Shown here: piece after piece, positions 26,294 to 34,538 of the stretch
Position numbering within the stretch: the stretch's first letter is position 1
Layout: the number at the start of each line of letters is the position of its first letter
Assembly: GCF_965277665.1 (NCBI RefSeq)
Contig: NZ_OZ255835.1
Location: 1,612,001-1,676,000, forward strand
Direction of reading: 5' to 3'
Origin: Lichenicoccus sp965277665
Lineage (GTDB): Bacteria; Pseudomonadota; Alphaproteobacteria; Acetobacterales; Acetobacteraceae
DNA: 64,000 nt
Program-made: the position numbers and the translations under genes
The notes under the pieces: model-generated
What the model was told of the DNA's origin: nothing
The model's database searches: none
Seen by the model: the letters and a program-made list of their open reading frames with translations, nothing else

Positions 26294-29200
26294 CTATTCC
26301 GCCGGCAGCCGTCCCGGCTGCGGGTGCCGGCCGCGCAGTCGCAGCCGGTCGAGCGCCAGATACACCACCGGGGTGGTGAACAGCGTCAGCGCCTGGCTCA
26401 CGATCAGGCCGCCGACGATGGAAATGCCGAGCGGCTGGCGCAATTCGCTGCCCTCGCCGAAACTGAAGCAGAGCGGGAGCGCCCCGAGCAGGGCGGCGAA
26501 CGTCGTCATCATGATCGGCCTGAAGCGCATCACCGCCGCCTGGAAGATCGCCTCCCGGCTGTCCAGCCCGTCCTCGCGCTCGGCGGCGAGCGCGAAGTCG
26601 ATCATCAGGATGGCATTCTTCTTCACGATGCCGATGAGCAGGATCATGCCGATCAGCGCAATGATGGTGAACGGAATGCCGAACAGCATCAGCGCCAGCA
26701 CCGCGCCCACGCCGGCCGACGGGATCGTCGACAGGATGGTCAGCGGATGCATGAAACTCTCGTACAGCACGCCGAGCACGATGTAGATCGCGGTCAGCGC
26801 CGCCAGCACCAGGATCGGCTCGGAGGCCAGCGATTGCTGGTAGGTCAGCGCGGTCCCGGCAAAGCCGACGGCAAGGTCGGCCGGCAGCCGGATCCCCTGC
26901 ACCGCCTGGTCGATCTCGCTGGTGGCGTCGCTCAGCGACTTGCCCGGTGCCAGGTTGAACGAGATCGTGGTCGCCACATACTCGCTCTGGTGATTGACCG
27001 CGAGCGGCGTGTGGTCGGCGATCGAGTGCGCCACCGCCGAGAGCGGGATCATGGTTTCCGCCGCGGTCGCCACCGCCGATCCGGATGAGGAACTGCTGTT
27101 GCCGGTGCTGGTGAGGGACGCCTGCGCCGCGGTTCGCACCGCGTTGTTGGCCGCCGTGCTGGTGCCGTTGGCAGTACCGGTGCTGCTGGTGGCACTCGTG
27201 GTGGCGGCGAGCGAGACGACGTTGTTCGACAGCGCAGCACTGCTGTTGGACGACGAGGCGTAGTTCGACGACAGCGACGCCGACACCGGCGGCGTGGACG
27301 CCACCGAGGCCGCGGTAATCCCGGTGGCGCTTCCGGCGGTCACCGACCCTGCGGCCAGCGCGGTGGTGGCCGAACCGCTCGCCTGCGCGCCCGAGGTGCT
27401 GATCCAGATCTGCCTGAGGATCGACGGACGCTGCCAGTATTGCGGCGCCACCTCCATGACCACGTGATACTGGTTCTCGGCGTCGTAGATGGTCGAGACC
27501 GAGCGCTGCCCGAAGGCGTCGTAGAGCGTGTTGTCCACCTGGTACATGGTCAGGCCGAGCCGCGAGGCGGTGTCGCGATCGACGACCACGTTGGTCTCCA
27601 GACCGCCCTGCTGCTGGTCGGAATTGACATCGACCAGCACCCGGCTCTTCTGCAGCGCCGCAAGCAGTCTCGGGCCCCACTGGTTCACCTCGTCGGCATC
27701 GTCGCCGAGCAGCGTGTACTGGTAGGCGGCATTGCTCTGCCGGCCGCCGACCCGGATATCCTGCACAGCCTGCATGTACAGCCTGCCGCCCGACACGTGG
27801 GCGAGTTCGCGCCGCAGCCTGGCCAGCACCTGCGGCATGCGGTCACGCTGGCGCAACGGCTTGAGCGAGACATAGACGGTGGCGGTGTTGGTCTGCGCCG
27901 ACGCGCCGCCGCTGCCCGCCCCGGTGGTGCCGACCACGTCCTGCACCGCCGGATCGTGCTGCACGATCGACATCATCTGCGTGAACTTCTTGCTCATCAG
28001 CTGGAACGAGATGCTCTGGTCGGCCTGCAGCGAGCCCATCAGCCGGCCGGTATCCTGGTCCGGAAAGAAGCCCTTCGGAATGATCACCAGCAGCCAGACA
28101 TTCAGCGCCACCGTGCCCGCCAGCAGCAGCAGGACCAGCACGCCGTGATCGAGGGCGACCGCGAGCGTCCGCGCATAGCCATCCTGCACGCGCTGGAACA
28201 GGCTGCGGCTGCCCAGCCTGAGCGACCCCCCCCGGCCGTCCGTACGCGCCTTCTCCGGACGAAGAAACAGCGCGCACATCATCGGCGTGGTCGTCAGCGA
28301 GATCAGCATCGACACCAGGATCGCAACCGACAGCGTGACCGCGAACTCGCGGAACAACCGCCCGACCAGGCCGCCCATGAGCAGGATCGGCAGGAACACC
28401 GCGATCAGCGACAGCGTGATCGACACCACGGTGAAGCCGACATCGCGCGCCCCCACCAGCGCCGCCTGCACCCGCGGCATGCCGTCCTCCAGATGCCGCG
28501 AGATATTCTCCAGTACCACGATCGCATCATCGACCACGAAGCCGGTGGCGATCGTCAGCGCCATCAGCGACAGGTTGTCCAGCGAGTAGCCGAACAGGTA
28601 CATCACCCCGAAGGTGCCGATGATCGAGACCGGCACGGCAATCGCCGGGATCAGGGTGGCGCGGCCGCTGCGCAGGAACACATAGACCACGGCGATCACC
28701 AGCAGCACCGCGATGATCAGCGTACGCTGCGTGTCTGCCAGCGACGCGCGGATGGTGGTCGAGCGGTCGATCGCGAAGGTGATGTCGAGATCGCGCGGCA
28801 GCGCCGCCTGCAGCCTCGGCACCGCGGCGCGCACGCCGTCGATCGTCGAGATGATATTGGCGCCGGGCTCGCGGAAGATGATCACCAGCACCGCCGGCTT
28901 GCCGTTGGCCAGCCCGAGATTGCGCAGGTCCTGCACGGAATCCTGCAGCTGCGCCACGTCCGACAGGCGCACCGCGTCGCCGTTGCGATAGGCCACGATC
29001 AGCGGCTTGTAATCCTCGGCATGGTTGGACTGGTCGTTGTCGGTGATCTGCCAGCGATGGCCGCCGAGATCGATGCTGCCCTTGGGCGTGTTGGCATTGC
29101 TGTTCGACAGCGACGAGCGGATATCCTCGAGTCCGATTCCATAATGAAACAGCGCCAGCGGATCCAGCTCGACGCGCACCGCCGGCAGCGCGGCACCGCC

Positions 29201-29731
29201 GATGACCACCTCTCCGACACCGGACAGCTGCGACAGCTGCTGCTGCATCACGGTGCTGGCCGCATCGTACATCTGGCCGCGGGTCAGCGTCTTGGACGTC
29301 AGCGCCAGGATCAGCACCGGCGCATCCGCCGGATTGACCTTGCGGTAGGTCGGCTGCGACAGCAGGTTGGTCGGCAGGTCGGCCTGCGCCGCGTTGATTG
29401 CGGCCTGCACGTCGCGCGCGGCACCATTGATGTCGCGGTTGAGCCCGAACTGCAGCGTGATGCGCACCTGCCCGGTCTGGCTCTGCGACGTCATCTCGGT
29501 GACATCGGCAATCTGCCCGAGATGGCGCTCCAGCGGCGCCGCGAGACTGGTCGCCACCACCTCGGGACTGGCACCGGGAAGCTGCGCCTGCACCATGATG
29601 GTCGGGAAATCGATCTGCGGCAGCGGCGAGACCGGCAGCTTGCTGTAGCCAAGAATGCCGGCCAGCGCGATCGCGATCGTCAGCAGCGTGGTCGCCACTG
29701 GACGGCTGATAAAGGGGGCGGAGATGTTCAC
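26294..29731 (-). CDS. mdtC: RND efflux permease, MdtC-like, with low-complexity insertion
   Basis: Proton-driven inner-membrane efflux pump subunit of the HAE1 family, 1145 residues against about 1025 for E. coli MdtC. The start 'NISAPFISRPVATTLLTIAI' and 'LPVSPLPQIDFPTI' match MdtC rather than MdtB. The surplus is one Ser/Ala/Thr/Gly-rich block at about residues 776-890, in the second periplasmic loop. The flanking RND sequence continues normally on both sides. GTG 29731 aligns with family N-termini; GTG 29761 is an alternative. It is the last gene of the mdtA-mdtB-mdtC operon and is separated from mdtB by 115 bp containing a dispersed repeat. Confidence 0.9.
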   Translation of the reverse strand: MNISAPFISRPVATTLLTIAIALAGILGYSKLPVSPLPQIDFPTIMVQAQLPGASPEVVATSLAAPLERHLGQIADVTEMTSQSQTGQVRITLQFGLNRDINGAARDVQAAINAAQADLPTNLLSQPTYRKVNPADAPVLILALTSKTLTRGQMYDAASTVMQQQLSQLSGVGEVVIGGAALPAVRVELDPLALFHYGIGLEDIRSSLSNSNANTPKGSIDLGGHRWQITDNDQSNHAEDYKPLIVAYRNGDAVRLSDVAQLQDSVQDLRNLGLANGKPAVLVIIFREPGANIISTIDGVRAAVPRLQAALPRDLDITFAIDRSTTIRASLADTQRTLIIAVLLVIAVVYVFLRSGRATLIPAIAVPVSIIGTFGVMYLFGYSLDNLSLMALTIATGFVVDDAIVVLENISRHLEDGMPRVQAALVGARDVGFTVVSITLSLIAVFLPILLMGGLVGRLFREFAVTLSVAILVSMLISLTTTPMMCALFLRPEKARTDGRGGSLRLGSRSLFQRVQDGYARTLAVALDHGVLVLLLLAGTVALNVWLLVIIPKGFFPDQDTGRLMGSLQADQSISFQLMSKKFTQMMSIVQHDPAVQDVVGTTGAGSGGASAQTNTATVYVSLKPLRQRDRMPQVLARLRRELAHVSGGRLYMQAVQDIRVGGRQSNAAYQYTLLGDDADEVNQWGPRLLAALQKSRVLVDVNSDQQQGGLETNVVVDRDTASRLGLTMYQVDNTLYDAFGQRSVSTIYDAENQYHVVMEVAPQYWQRPSILRQIWISTSGAQASGSATTALAAGSVTAGSATGITAASVASTPPVSASLSSNYASSSNSSAALSNNVVSLAATTSATSSTGTANGTSTAANNAVRTAAQASLTSTGNSSSSSGSAVATAAETMIPLSAVAHSIADHTPLAVNHQSEYVATTISFNLAPGKSLSDATSEIDQAVQGIRLPADLAVGFAGTALTYQQSLASEPILVLAALTAIYIVLGVLYESFMHPLTILSTIPSAGVGAVLALMLFGIPFTIIALIGMILLIGIVKKNAILMIDFALAAEREDGLDSREAIFQAAVMRFRPIMMTTFAALLGALPLCFSFGEGSELRQPLGISIVGGLIVSQALTLFTTPVVYLALDRLRLRGRHPQPGRLPAE

Positions 29732-29790
29732 GTCAGCGCAAGGGCGTTGCCCTTGACCCACTGGGACCGCAGGCCCCAGACCCCGGTTTG

Positions 29791-29835
29791 CAAAGGCGAG
29801 CCTTTGCTGGGGTCCAGGGGCAAAGCCCCTGGCCT
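29791..29835 (+). repeat. Dispersed double-hairpin repeat, copy B
   Basis: A 45-bp element made of CAAAGGCGAGCCTTTG and CCAGGGGCAAAGCCCCTGG joined by CTGGGGT. It matches copy C (41673) at 42 of 45 bases. It lies between mdtB and mdtC, where it could tune distal expression or stabilise the upstream mRNA end. Confidence 0.8.
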
Positions 29836-29846
29836 ACGGCCTGCCG

Positions 29847-32800
29847 TCATTCCGCCGGAGCCTCACCGGTATTGCGATTGGCGTGCATTCCGAACAGCCG
29901 GACCCCGACGCGGTCGACCGCGAGGTAGATCACCGGCGTGGTGAACAGGGTCAGCAGCTGGCTCGCCAGCAGGCCGCCGACGATGCAGATGCCTAGCGGG
30001 CGGCGCAGCTCCTCGCCGGCGCCGGTCGCCAGCATCAGCGGCATGGCGCCGAACATGGCGGCCAGCGTGGTCATCAGGATCGGACGGAACCGCAGCAGGC
30101 AGGCCTGGTGGATGGCGTCGCGTGGCGACTTGCCCTCGACGCGCTCGGCCTCGAGCGCGAAGTCGATGATCATGATCGCGTTCTTCTTCACGATGCCGAT
30201 CAGCAGGATGATGCCGATGATGCCGATGATGTCGAGATCGTAGCCTCCGAGGCGAAGGAACAGCAGCGCGCCGACGCCGGCAGACGGCAGCGTGGACAGG
30301 ATGGTGAGCGGGTGCAGGAAGCTCTCGTAGAGCACGCCGAGCACGATATAGACCGCAACCACTGCGGCCAGGATCAGCAGCAGCTCGTTGCCGAGCGATT
30401 TCTGGAAGGCCGACAGCGCGCCCTGGTAGGCGGTCGAGAAGCTCGCCGGCAGTCCGATTGCCTGCTTGGCTTGCTCGATGGCCGCCACAACGCGGTCGAG
30501 CGACGCGCCGTCGGCGAGGTTGAACGAGATCGAGATCGTCGGGAACTGTCCGAGATGCTCGATCTGCAGCGGGCCGTTGGTCTCCGACAGGCTCACCATC
30601 GCGCCGAGCGGGACCTGGGACGGTGCCACGCCGCCGGTCGCGGTCGCGGTCGAGGATGGCAGGTAGATCGCCGATATGGCGCTTCGCAGGCTGCGCACGT
30701 CGCGCATGTCGGCGTTCAGGATCACCCGGTACTGGTTGGATTGCGTGTACAGGGTGGAGGCGATGCGCTGCCCGAAGGCGTCGTAGAGCGCGTTGTCGAT
30801 CGAGGCCGGGGTGATGCCGAAGCGCGCCGCGGTCTGCCGGTCGATGGTCATCTGCAACTGGCGGCCATTCGCGGAGAGGTCGCTCGACACGTCGCGGAAC
30901 AGCGGGTTCTGCGCCAGTTGATCCACCAGGCGCGGCGCCCATTCGGTGAACAACGCGCCGTTCGGGTTCTCCAGGAAGAACAGGTATTGCGCGCGCCCTA
31001 CGGTGCTGTCGATGGTCAGGTTCTGCACCGGCTGCAGCGCCACCGAGATCCCCGCGAGCGACTGCGTTTCCTGGTTCAGCCGGCGGATGATCTGCGTCGC
31101 CGTGGCGGTGCGCTGCCCGAACGGCTTGAGCGTGATCAGCATGCGGCCGCTGTTCAGCGTCTTATCGGTGCCGTCGACGCCGATGAACGATGAGAGGTTC
31201 ACCACGTCGGGATCGCGCAGGATGATGTCGGCGAGGCGCTGCTGCTGCTCCGCCATCGCCCCGAAGGAGATATCCTGGGCGGCCACCGTCACCCCCTGGA
31301 TGGCGCCGGTATCCTGCTGCGGAAAGAAGCCCTTGGGGATTTCGATGTACTGGATGCAGGTCAGCACGACGGTGACGGTGGCGACGACCAGCGTCAGCCC
31401 CTGGTGGTTCAGCACCCAGCCGAGTGCCCGGTCGTAGCGGCCGATCACCCAGTCGAAGCCGCGTTCGGCGGCGAGGTCGAGCCGGTTGCGGGTGCTGTCC
31501 GGGCGGTGGCGCACGAGCAGCGCGCACAGCATCGGCACCAGGGTGAGCGACACCACGGCGGAGAGGATGATGGTCGTGGCAAGGGTGATCGCGAACTCGT
31601 GGAACAGCCGGCCGACCACGTCGCCCATGAACAGCAGCGGGATCAGCACCGCAATCAGCGAGACTGTCAGCGAGATGATGGTAAAGCCGATCTCGCTGGA
31701 ACCGCGCAGCGCCGCCTGCAGCGGTGCCTCGCCCGCCTCGACGTAGCGCGCGATGTTCTCGATCATGACGATGGCGTCGTCGACCACGAAGCCGGTGGCG
31801 ATGGTGAGCGACATCAGCGAGAGCGTGTCGAGCGAGAAGCCGAACAGGTACATCCCGGCGAGCGTGCCGACCAGCGACAGCGGCACCGACAGGCTCGGGA
31901 TCAGCGTCGCCGGCAGGTTGCGCAAAAAGGCGAAGATCACTAGCACCACGAGCACGACCGACATCCCGAGCTCGAACTCGACATCACGCACCGAGGCGCG
32001 GATCGTGGTGGTCTGGTCGGACAGCACCTGGATGTCGAGCGCGCTCGGCAGCGACAGCTTGAGCTTCGGAAGCAGCGCCTTGATCCCGGCGACGACGGCG
32101 ATGACGTTCGAGCCGGGCTGGCGCTGGATATTGATGATGATCGCAGGCGTCTGGTTGGCCCACGCGGCGAGCTCGGTGTTCTCGGCGCCGTCGATCACCG
32201 AGGCGATATCGGAGAGCCGCACCGGGCCGTTGTTCTTGTAGGCGACGATCAGGCGCCGGTATTCCTCCGCACTCTGCAACTGGTCGTTGTTGTTGATCGT
32301 GCTGTCCTGCGAGGGACCGTCGAAATTGCCCTTCGGCAGGTCGGTATTCTGGTTGGTGATGTCGGTGCGTATGTCGTCGATCGCAATCCCGAAGGAGGCG
32401 AGTGCGCGTGGATTGACCCTGATCTGCACCGCCGGGCGTTCGCCGCCGGCCAGCGACACCTGCCCGACGCCGGAGAGCTGCGACAGTTTCTGGGCCACGC
32501 GGACATCGGCCAGATCCTCGAGCTGGGTCAGCGACAGCGTCTTCGAGGTGACCGCCAGCGTCATCACCGGCGTGTCGGCCGGGTTGATCTTGGCATAGAC
32601 CGGCGGCGCCGGCAGGCCGGTCGGCAGCAGGCTGGTGGCCGCGTTGATCGCCGCCTGCACCTCCTGCTCGGCGATATCGAGCGACAGGTCGAGATTGAAC
32701 TGCAGCGTGATCACCGAGGCGCCGGCCGAGCTGCTCGAGCTCATCTGGTCGAGGCCCGGCATCTCGCCGAACTGCCGCTCGAGCGGCGCCGTCACCGCCG

Positions 32801-32981
32801 TGGTCATCACATCGGGGCTGGCGCCCGGATAGAAGGTGGAGACCTGGATGGTCGGGTAGTCCACCTGCGGCAGCGCCGAGATCGGCAGGAACTGGTAGCC
32901 GACGATGCCGATCAGCAGGATCGCCAGCATCAGCAGCGTGGTCCCGACCGGCCGCAGGATGAACAGGCGCGACGGGCTCAT
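29847..32981 (-). CDS. mdtB: RND efflux permease, MdtB-like
   Basis: A 1044-residue RND permease. The opening 'PSRLFILRPVGTTLLMLAIL' and 'YPTIQVSTFYPGASPDVMT' are close to E. coli MdtB (about 1040 residues). The helix-4 region 'TGFVVDDAIVMIENI' holds the conserved Asp pair of the proton relay. 'GIVKKNAIMIIDFALEAER' marks the C-terminal half. MdtB and MdtC normally form a mixed trimer that exports bile salts and other amphiphiles with MdtA and an outer membrane channel. It starts nine bases after the mdtA stop. Confidence 0.93.
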   Translation of the reverse strand: MSPSRLFILRPVGTTLLMLAILLIGIVGYQFLPISALPQVDYPTIQVSTFYPGASPDVMTTAVTAPLERQFGEMPGLDQMSSSSSAGASVITLQFNLDLSLDIAEQEVQAAINAATSLLPTGLPAPPVYAKINPADTPVMTLAVTSKTLSLTQLEDLADVRVAQKLSQLSGVGQVSLAGGERPAVQIRVNPRALASFGIAIDDIRTDITNQNTDLPKGNFDGPSQDSTINNNDQLQSAEEYRRLIVAYKNNGPVRLSDIASVIDGAENTELAAWANQTPAIIINIQRQPGSNVIAVVAGIKALLPKLKLSLPSALDIQVLSDQTTTIRASVRDVEFELGMSVVLVVLVIFAFLRNLPATLIPSLSVPLSLVGTLAGMYLFGFSLDTLSLMSLTIATGFVVDDAIVMIENIARYVEAGEAPLQAALRGSSEIGFTIISLTVSLIAVLIPLLFMGDVVGRLFHEFAITLATTIILSAVVSLTLVPMLCALLVRHRPDSTRNRLDLAAERGFDWVIGRYDRALGWVLNHQGLTLVVATVTVVLTCIQYIEIPKGFFPQQDTGAIQGVTVAAQDISFGAMAEQQQRLADIILRDPDVVNLSSFIGVDGTDKTLNSGRMLITLKPFGQRTATATQIIRRLNQETQSLAGISVALQPVQNLTIDSTVGRAQYLFFLENPNGALFTEWAPRLVDQLAQNPLFRDVSSDLSANGRQLQMTIDRQTAARFGITPASIDNALYDAFGQRIASTLYTQSNQYRVILNADMRDVRSLRSAISAIYLPSSTATATGGVAPSQVPLGAMVSLSETNGPLQIEHLGQFPTISISFNLADGASLDRVVAAIEQAKQAIGLPASFSTAYQGALSAFQKSLGNELLLILAAVVAVYIVLGVLYESFLHPLTILSTLPSAGVGALLFLRLGGYDLDIIGIIGIILLIGIVKKNAIMIIDFALEAERVEGKSPRDAIHQACLLRFRPILMTTLAAMFGAMPLMLATGAGEELRRPLGICIVGGLLASQLLTLFTTPVIYLAVDRVGVRLFGMHANRNTGEAPAE

Positions 32982-32990
32982 GGCCGGCGC

Positions 32991-34397
32991 CTACTGGCCA
33001 CCTGGCGCCTGGCTACCCGAGCCATCAGCCGGTGCGCCACCTGACGGCTTCTTGTGATGCGCGTGAGGTCCGGGGGCCTTGGGCGTCGCCGTCGCCGGCT
33101 CCTGACCGGGTGGCGCGCCCGGACCTGGATTGACGTTGCCGGGATTGACGTTGCCGGGATTGACGTTCGATGACGGGTTGGAACTGTCCGCGGTGATGCG
33201 GACAGGGACGCCGTCGCGCAGCCGGTCGGCACCATCGACCACCACCAGGTCGCCTGCCTTCAGCCCGGACACGATCTGCACCTTGTCGTCGCTGGTGACA
33301 CCGGTCTTGACCACGGTGACGGCAACGCTCTTGTCGGGCTTGATCAGATAGACGAAGTCCCCCGGCGCGCCATGCTGGATGGCGGCGACCGGCGCCACCA
33401 CCGCGCCCGTCAGCGTGTCCACCAGCAGCTCGGCATTGACGAACTCGTTCGGGAACAGCGCCTGGTCGGCGTTGGGGAAGTTGGCGCGCAGCTTGACCGT
33501 CCCGGTGGTGGTGTCGACCTCGTTATCGACACTGTCCAAAGTGCCGGTGGCGATTGCCGTCTGGTTGGTACGGTTGAAGGCGGTCACCGACAGGGTATGG
33601 CCGGCGCGGAGCTGCTGCCAGACCGGGGCAAGGTCGTCCTCCGGCAGAACGAAGATCACCGAGATCGGCTGCAGCTGGGTCAGCACCACCAGCCCGGTAG
33701 TGCTCGTGGTCTGCACATAGTTGCCGGGGTCGACCAGGCGCAGGCCGACCCGGCCGGTCACCGGCGCCACGATATGGCAATAGAACAGGTTGACCTGCGC
33801 GGTGGCGAGAATGCCCTGGTCGGCCAGCACGGTGCCGCGGTCCTGCTCGACCAGATACTCCTGGTCGACCTCCTGCTGCACTGCGATGCTGTGCTGGGCC
33901 AGCAACAGCTTGTAGCGGGCGAGGTCGGAGACGGCCTGGTGCAGCAGGCCGGTATCGTGCGCCAGGGTGCCCTGGTCCTGCTCGACCGCGGCCTGGTAGG
34001 GGCGCGGGTCGATCTGGGCCAGGAAGTCGCCCTTTTGTACGATCTGGCCTTCGTGGAAGCCGACCGACAGCAGCTGCCCGTTGATCTGCGTCTGCACGGT
34101 GATGGTGGCCAGCGGCGTGACGGTGCCCAGCCCCGACAGGGTGACCGGCAACGCGCCCGTGGCGATAGTGGCGGCGCCGACCGGCTGAGCCGCGGCTGCG
34201 GCGTGCCCGGCTTGCGGCCCGGAGGAAGTACGGCCGACCGCGAACCACCAGACCAGCAGAGCGGACAGCAGCAGCGCCGCCACCAGCAGCACCGGCCGCA
34301 GCCAGCCGGTGCTGCGCACGGGCGGACGATCCAGCAGCCCGGTGCTGGTCCGCCCCACCGGTTCTGCGCGCCCCACTGGTTCTGCCTGCTTGTCCAT
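32991..34397 (-). CDS. mdtA: RND periplasmic adaptor, MdtA-like
   Basis: Membrane-fusion protein of 468 residues that links the MdtBC pump to an outer membrane channel. It has one N-terminal membrane anchor (about residues 31-52), a lipoyl half-motif 'TITVQTQINGQLLSVGFHEG', a long helical hairpin (about 135-195), then 'GRVGLRLVDPGNYVQ' and the beta-barrel domain. The C-terminus is a Pro/Gly/Asn-rich tail of about 65 residues with three NVNPG repeats. It is the first gene of the operon. No outer membrane factor gene is adjacent. Confidence 0.92.
   Translation of the reverse strand: MDKQAEPVGRAEPVGRTSTGLLDRPPVRSTGWLRPVLLVAALLLSALLVWWFAVGRTSSGPQAGHAAAAAQPVGAATIATGALPVTLSGLGTVTPLATITVQTQINGQLLSVGFHEGQIVQKGDFLAQIDPRPYQAAVEQDQGTLAHDTGLLHQAVSDLARYKLLLAQHSIAVQQEVDQEYLVEQDRGTVLADQGILATAQVNLFYCHIVAPVTGRVGLRLVDPGNYVQTTSTTGLVVLTQLQPISVIFVLPEDDLAPVWQQLRAGHTLSVTAFNRTNQTAIATGTLDSVDNEVDTTTGTVKLRANFPNADQALFPNEFVNAELLVDTLTGAVVAPVAAIQHGAPGDFVYLIKPDKSVAVTVVKTGVTSDDKVQIVSGLKAGDLVVVDGADRLRDGVPVRITADSSNPSSNVNPGNVNPGNVNPGPGAPPGQEPATATPKAPGPHAHHKKPSGGAPADGSGSQAPGGQ
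33127..33170. repeat. Tandem 15-bp repeat in the mdtA tail
   Basis: Nearly three in-frame copies of GGATTGACGTTGCCG, encoding the repeated pentapeptide NVNPG on the minus strand. The period is a multiple of three, so copy-number change would keep the frame and only alter tail length. Confidence 0.85.
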
Positions 34398-34538
34398 CTA
34401 GCGGTCCGACCGTCCCTCTGCCGTTGGAGTGTTACCCCATGACGCCGGCCCGGTCGCGGGCGCCGGTTCAGCGGCGAGACATAAGCAGCAAGACACCACC
34501 GGATGCACGTTGCCGATTGTATCGGCCGACGGCGGAAA

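Noticed and set aside
26062..26379. A 105-codon plus-strand frame in the AT-rich gap running into the mdtC-like gene.
   Set aside because: No ribosome site, composition changes midway, and the second half is antisense to mdtC.
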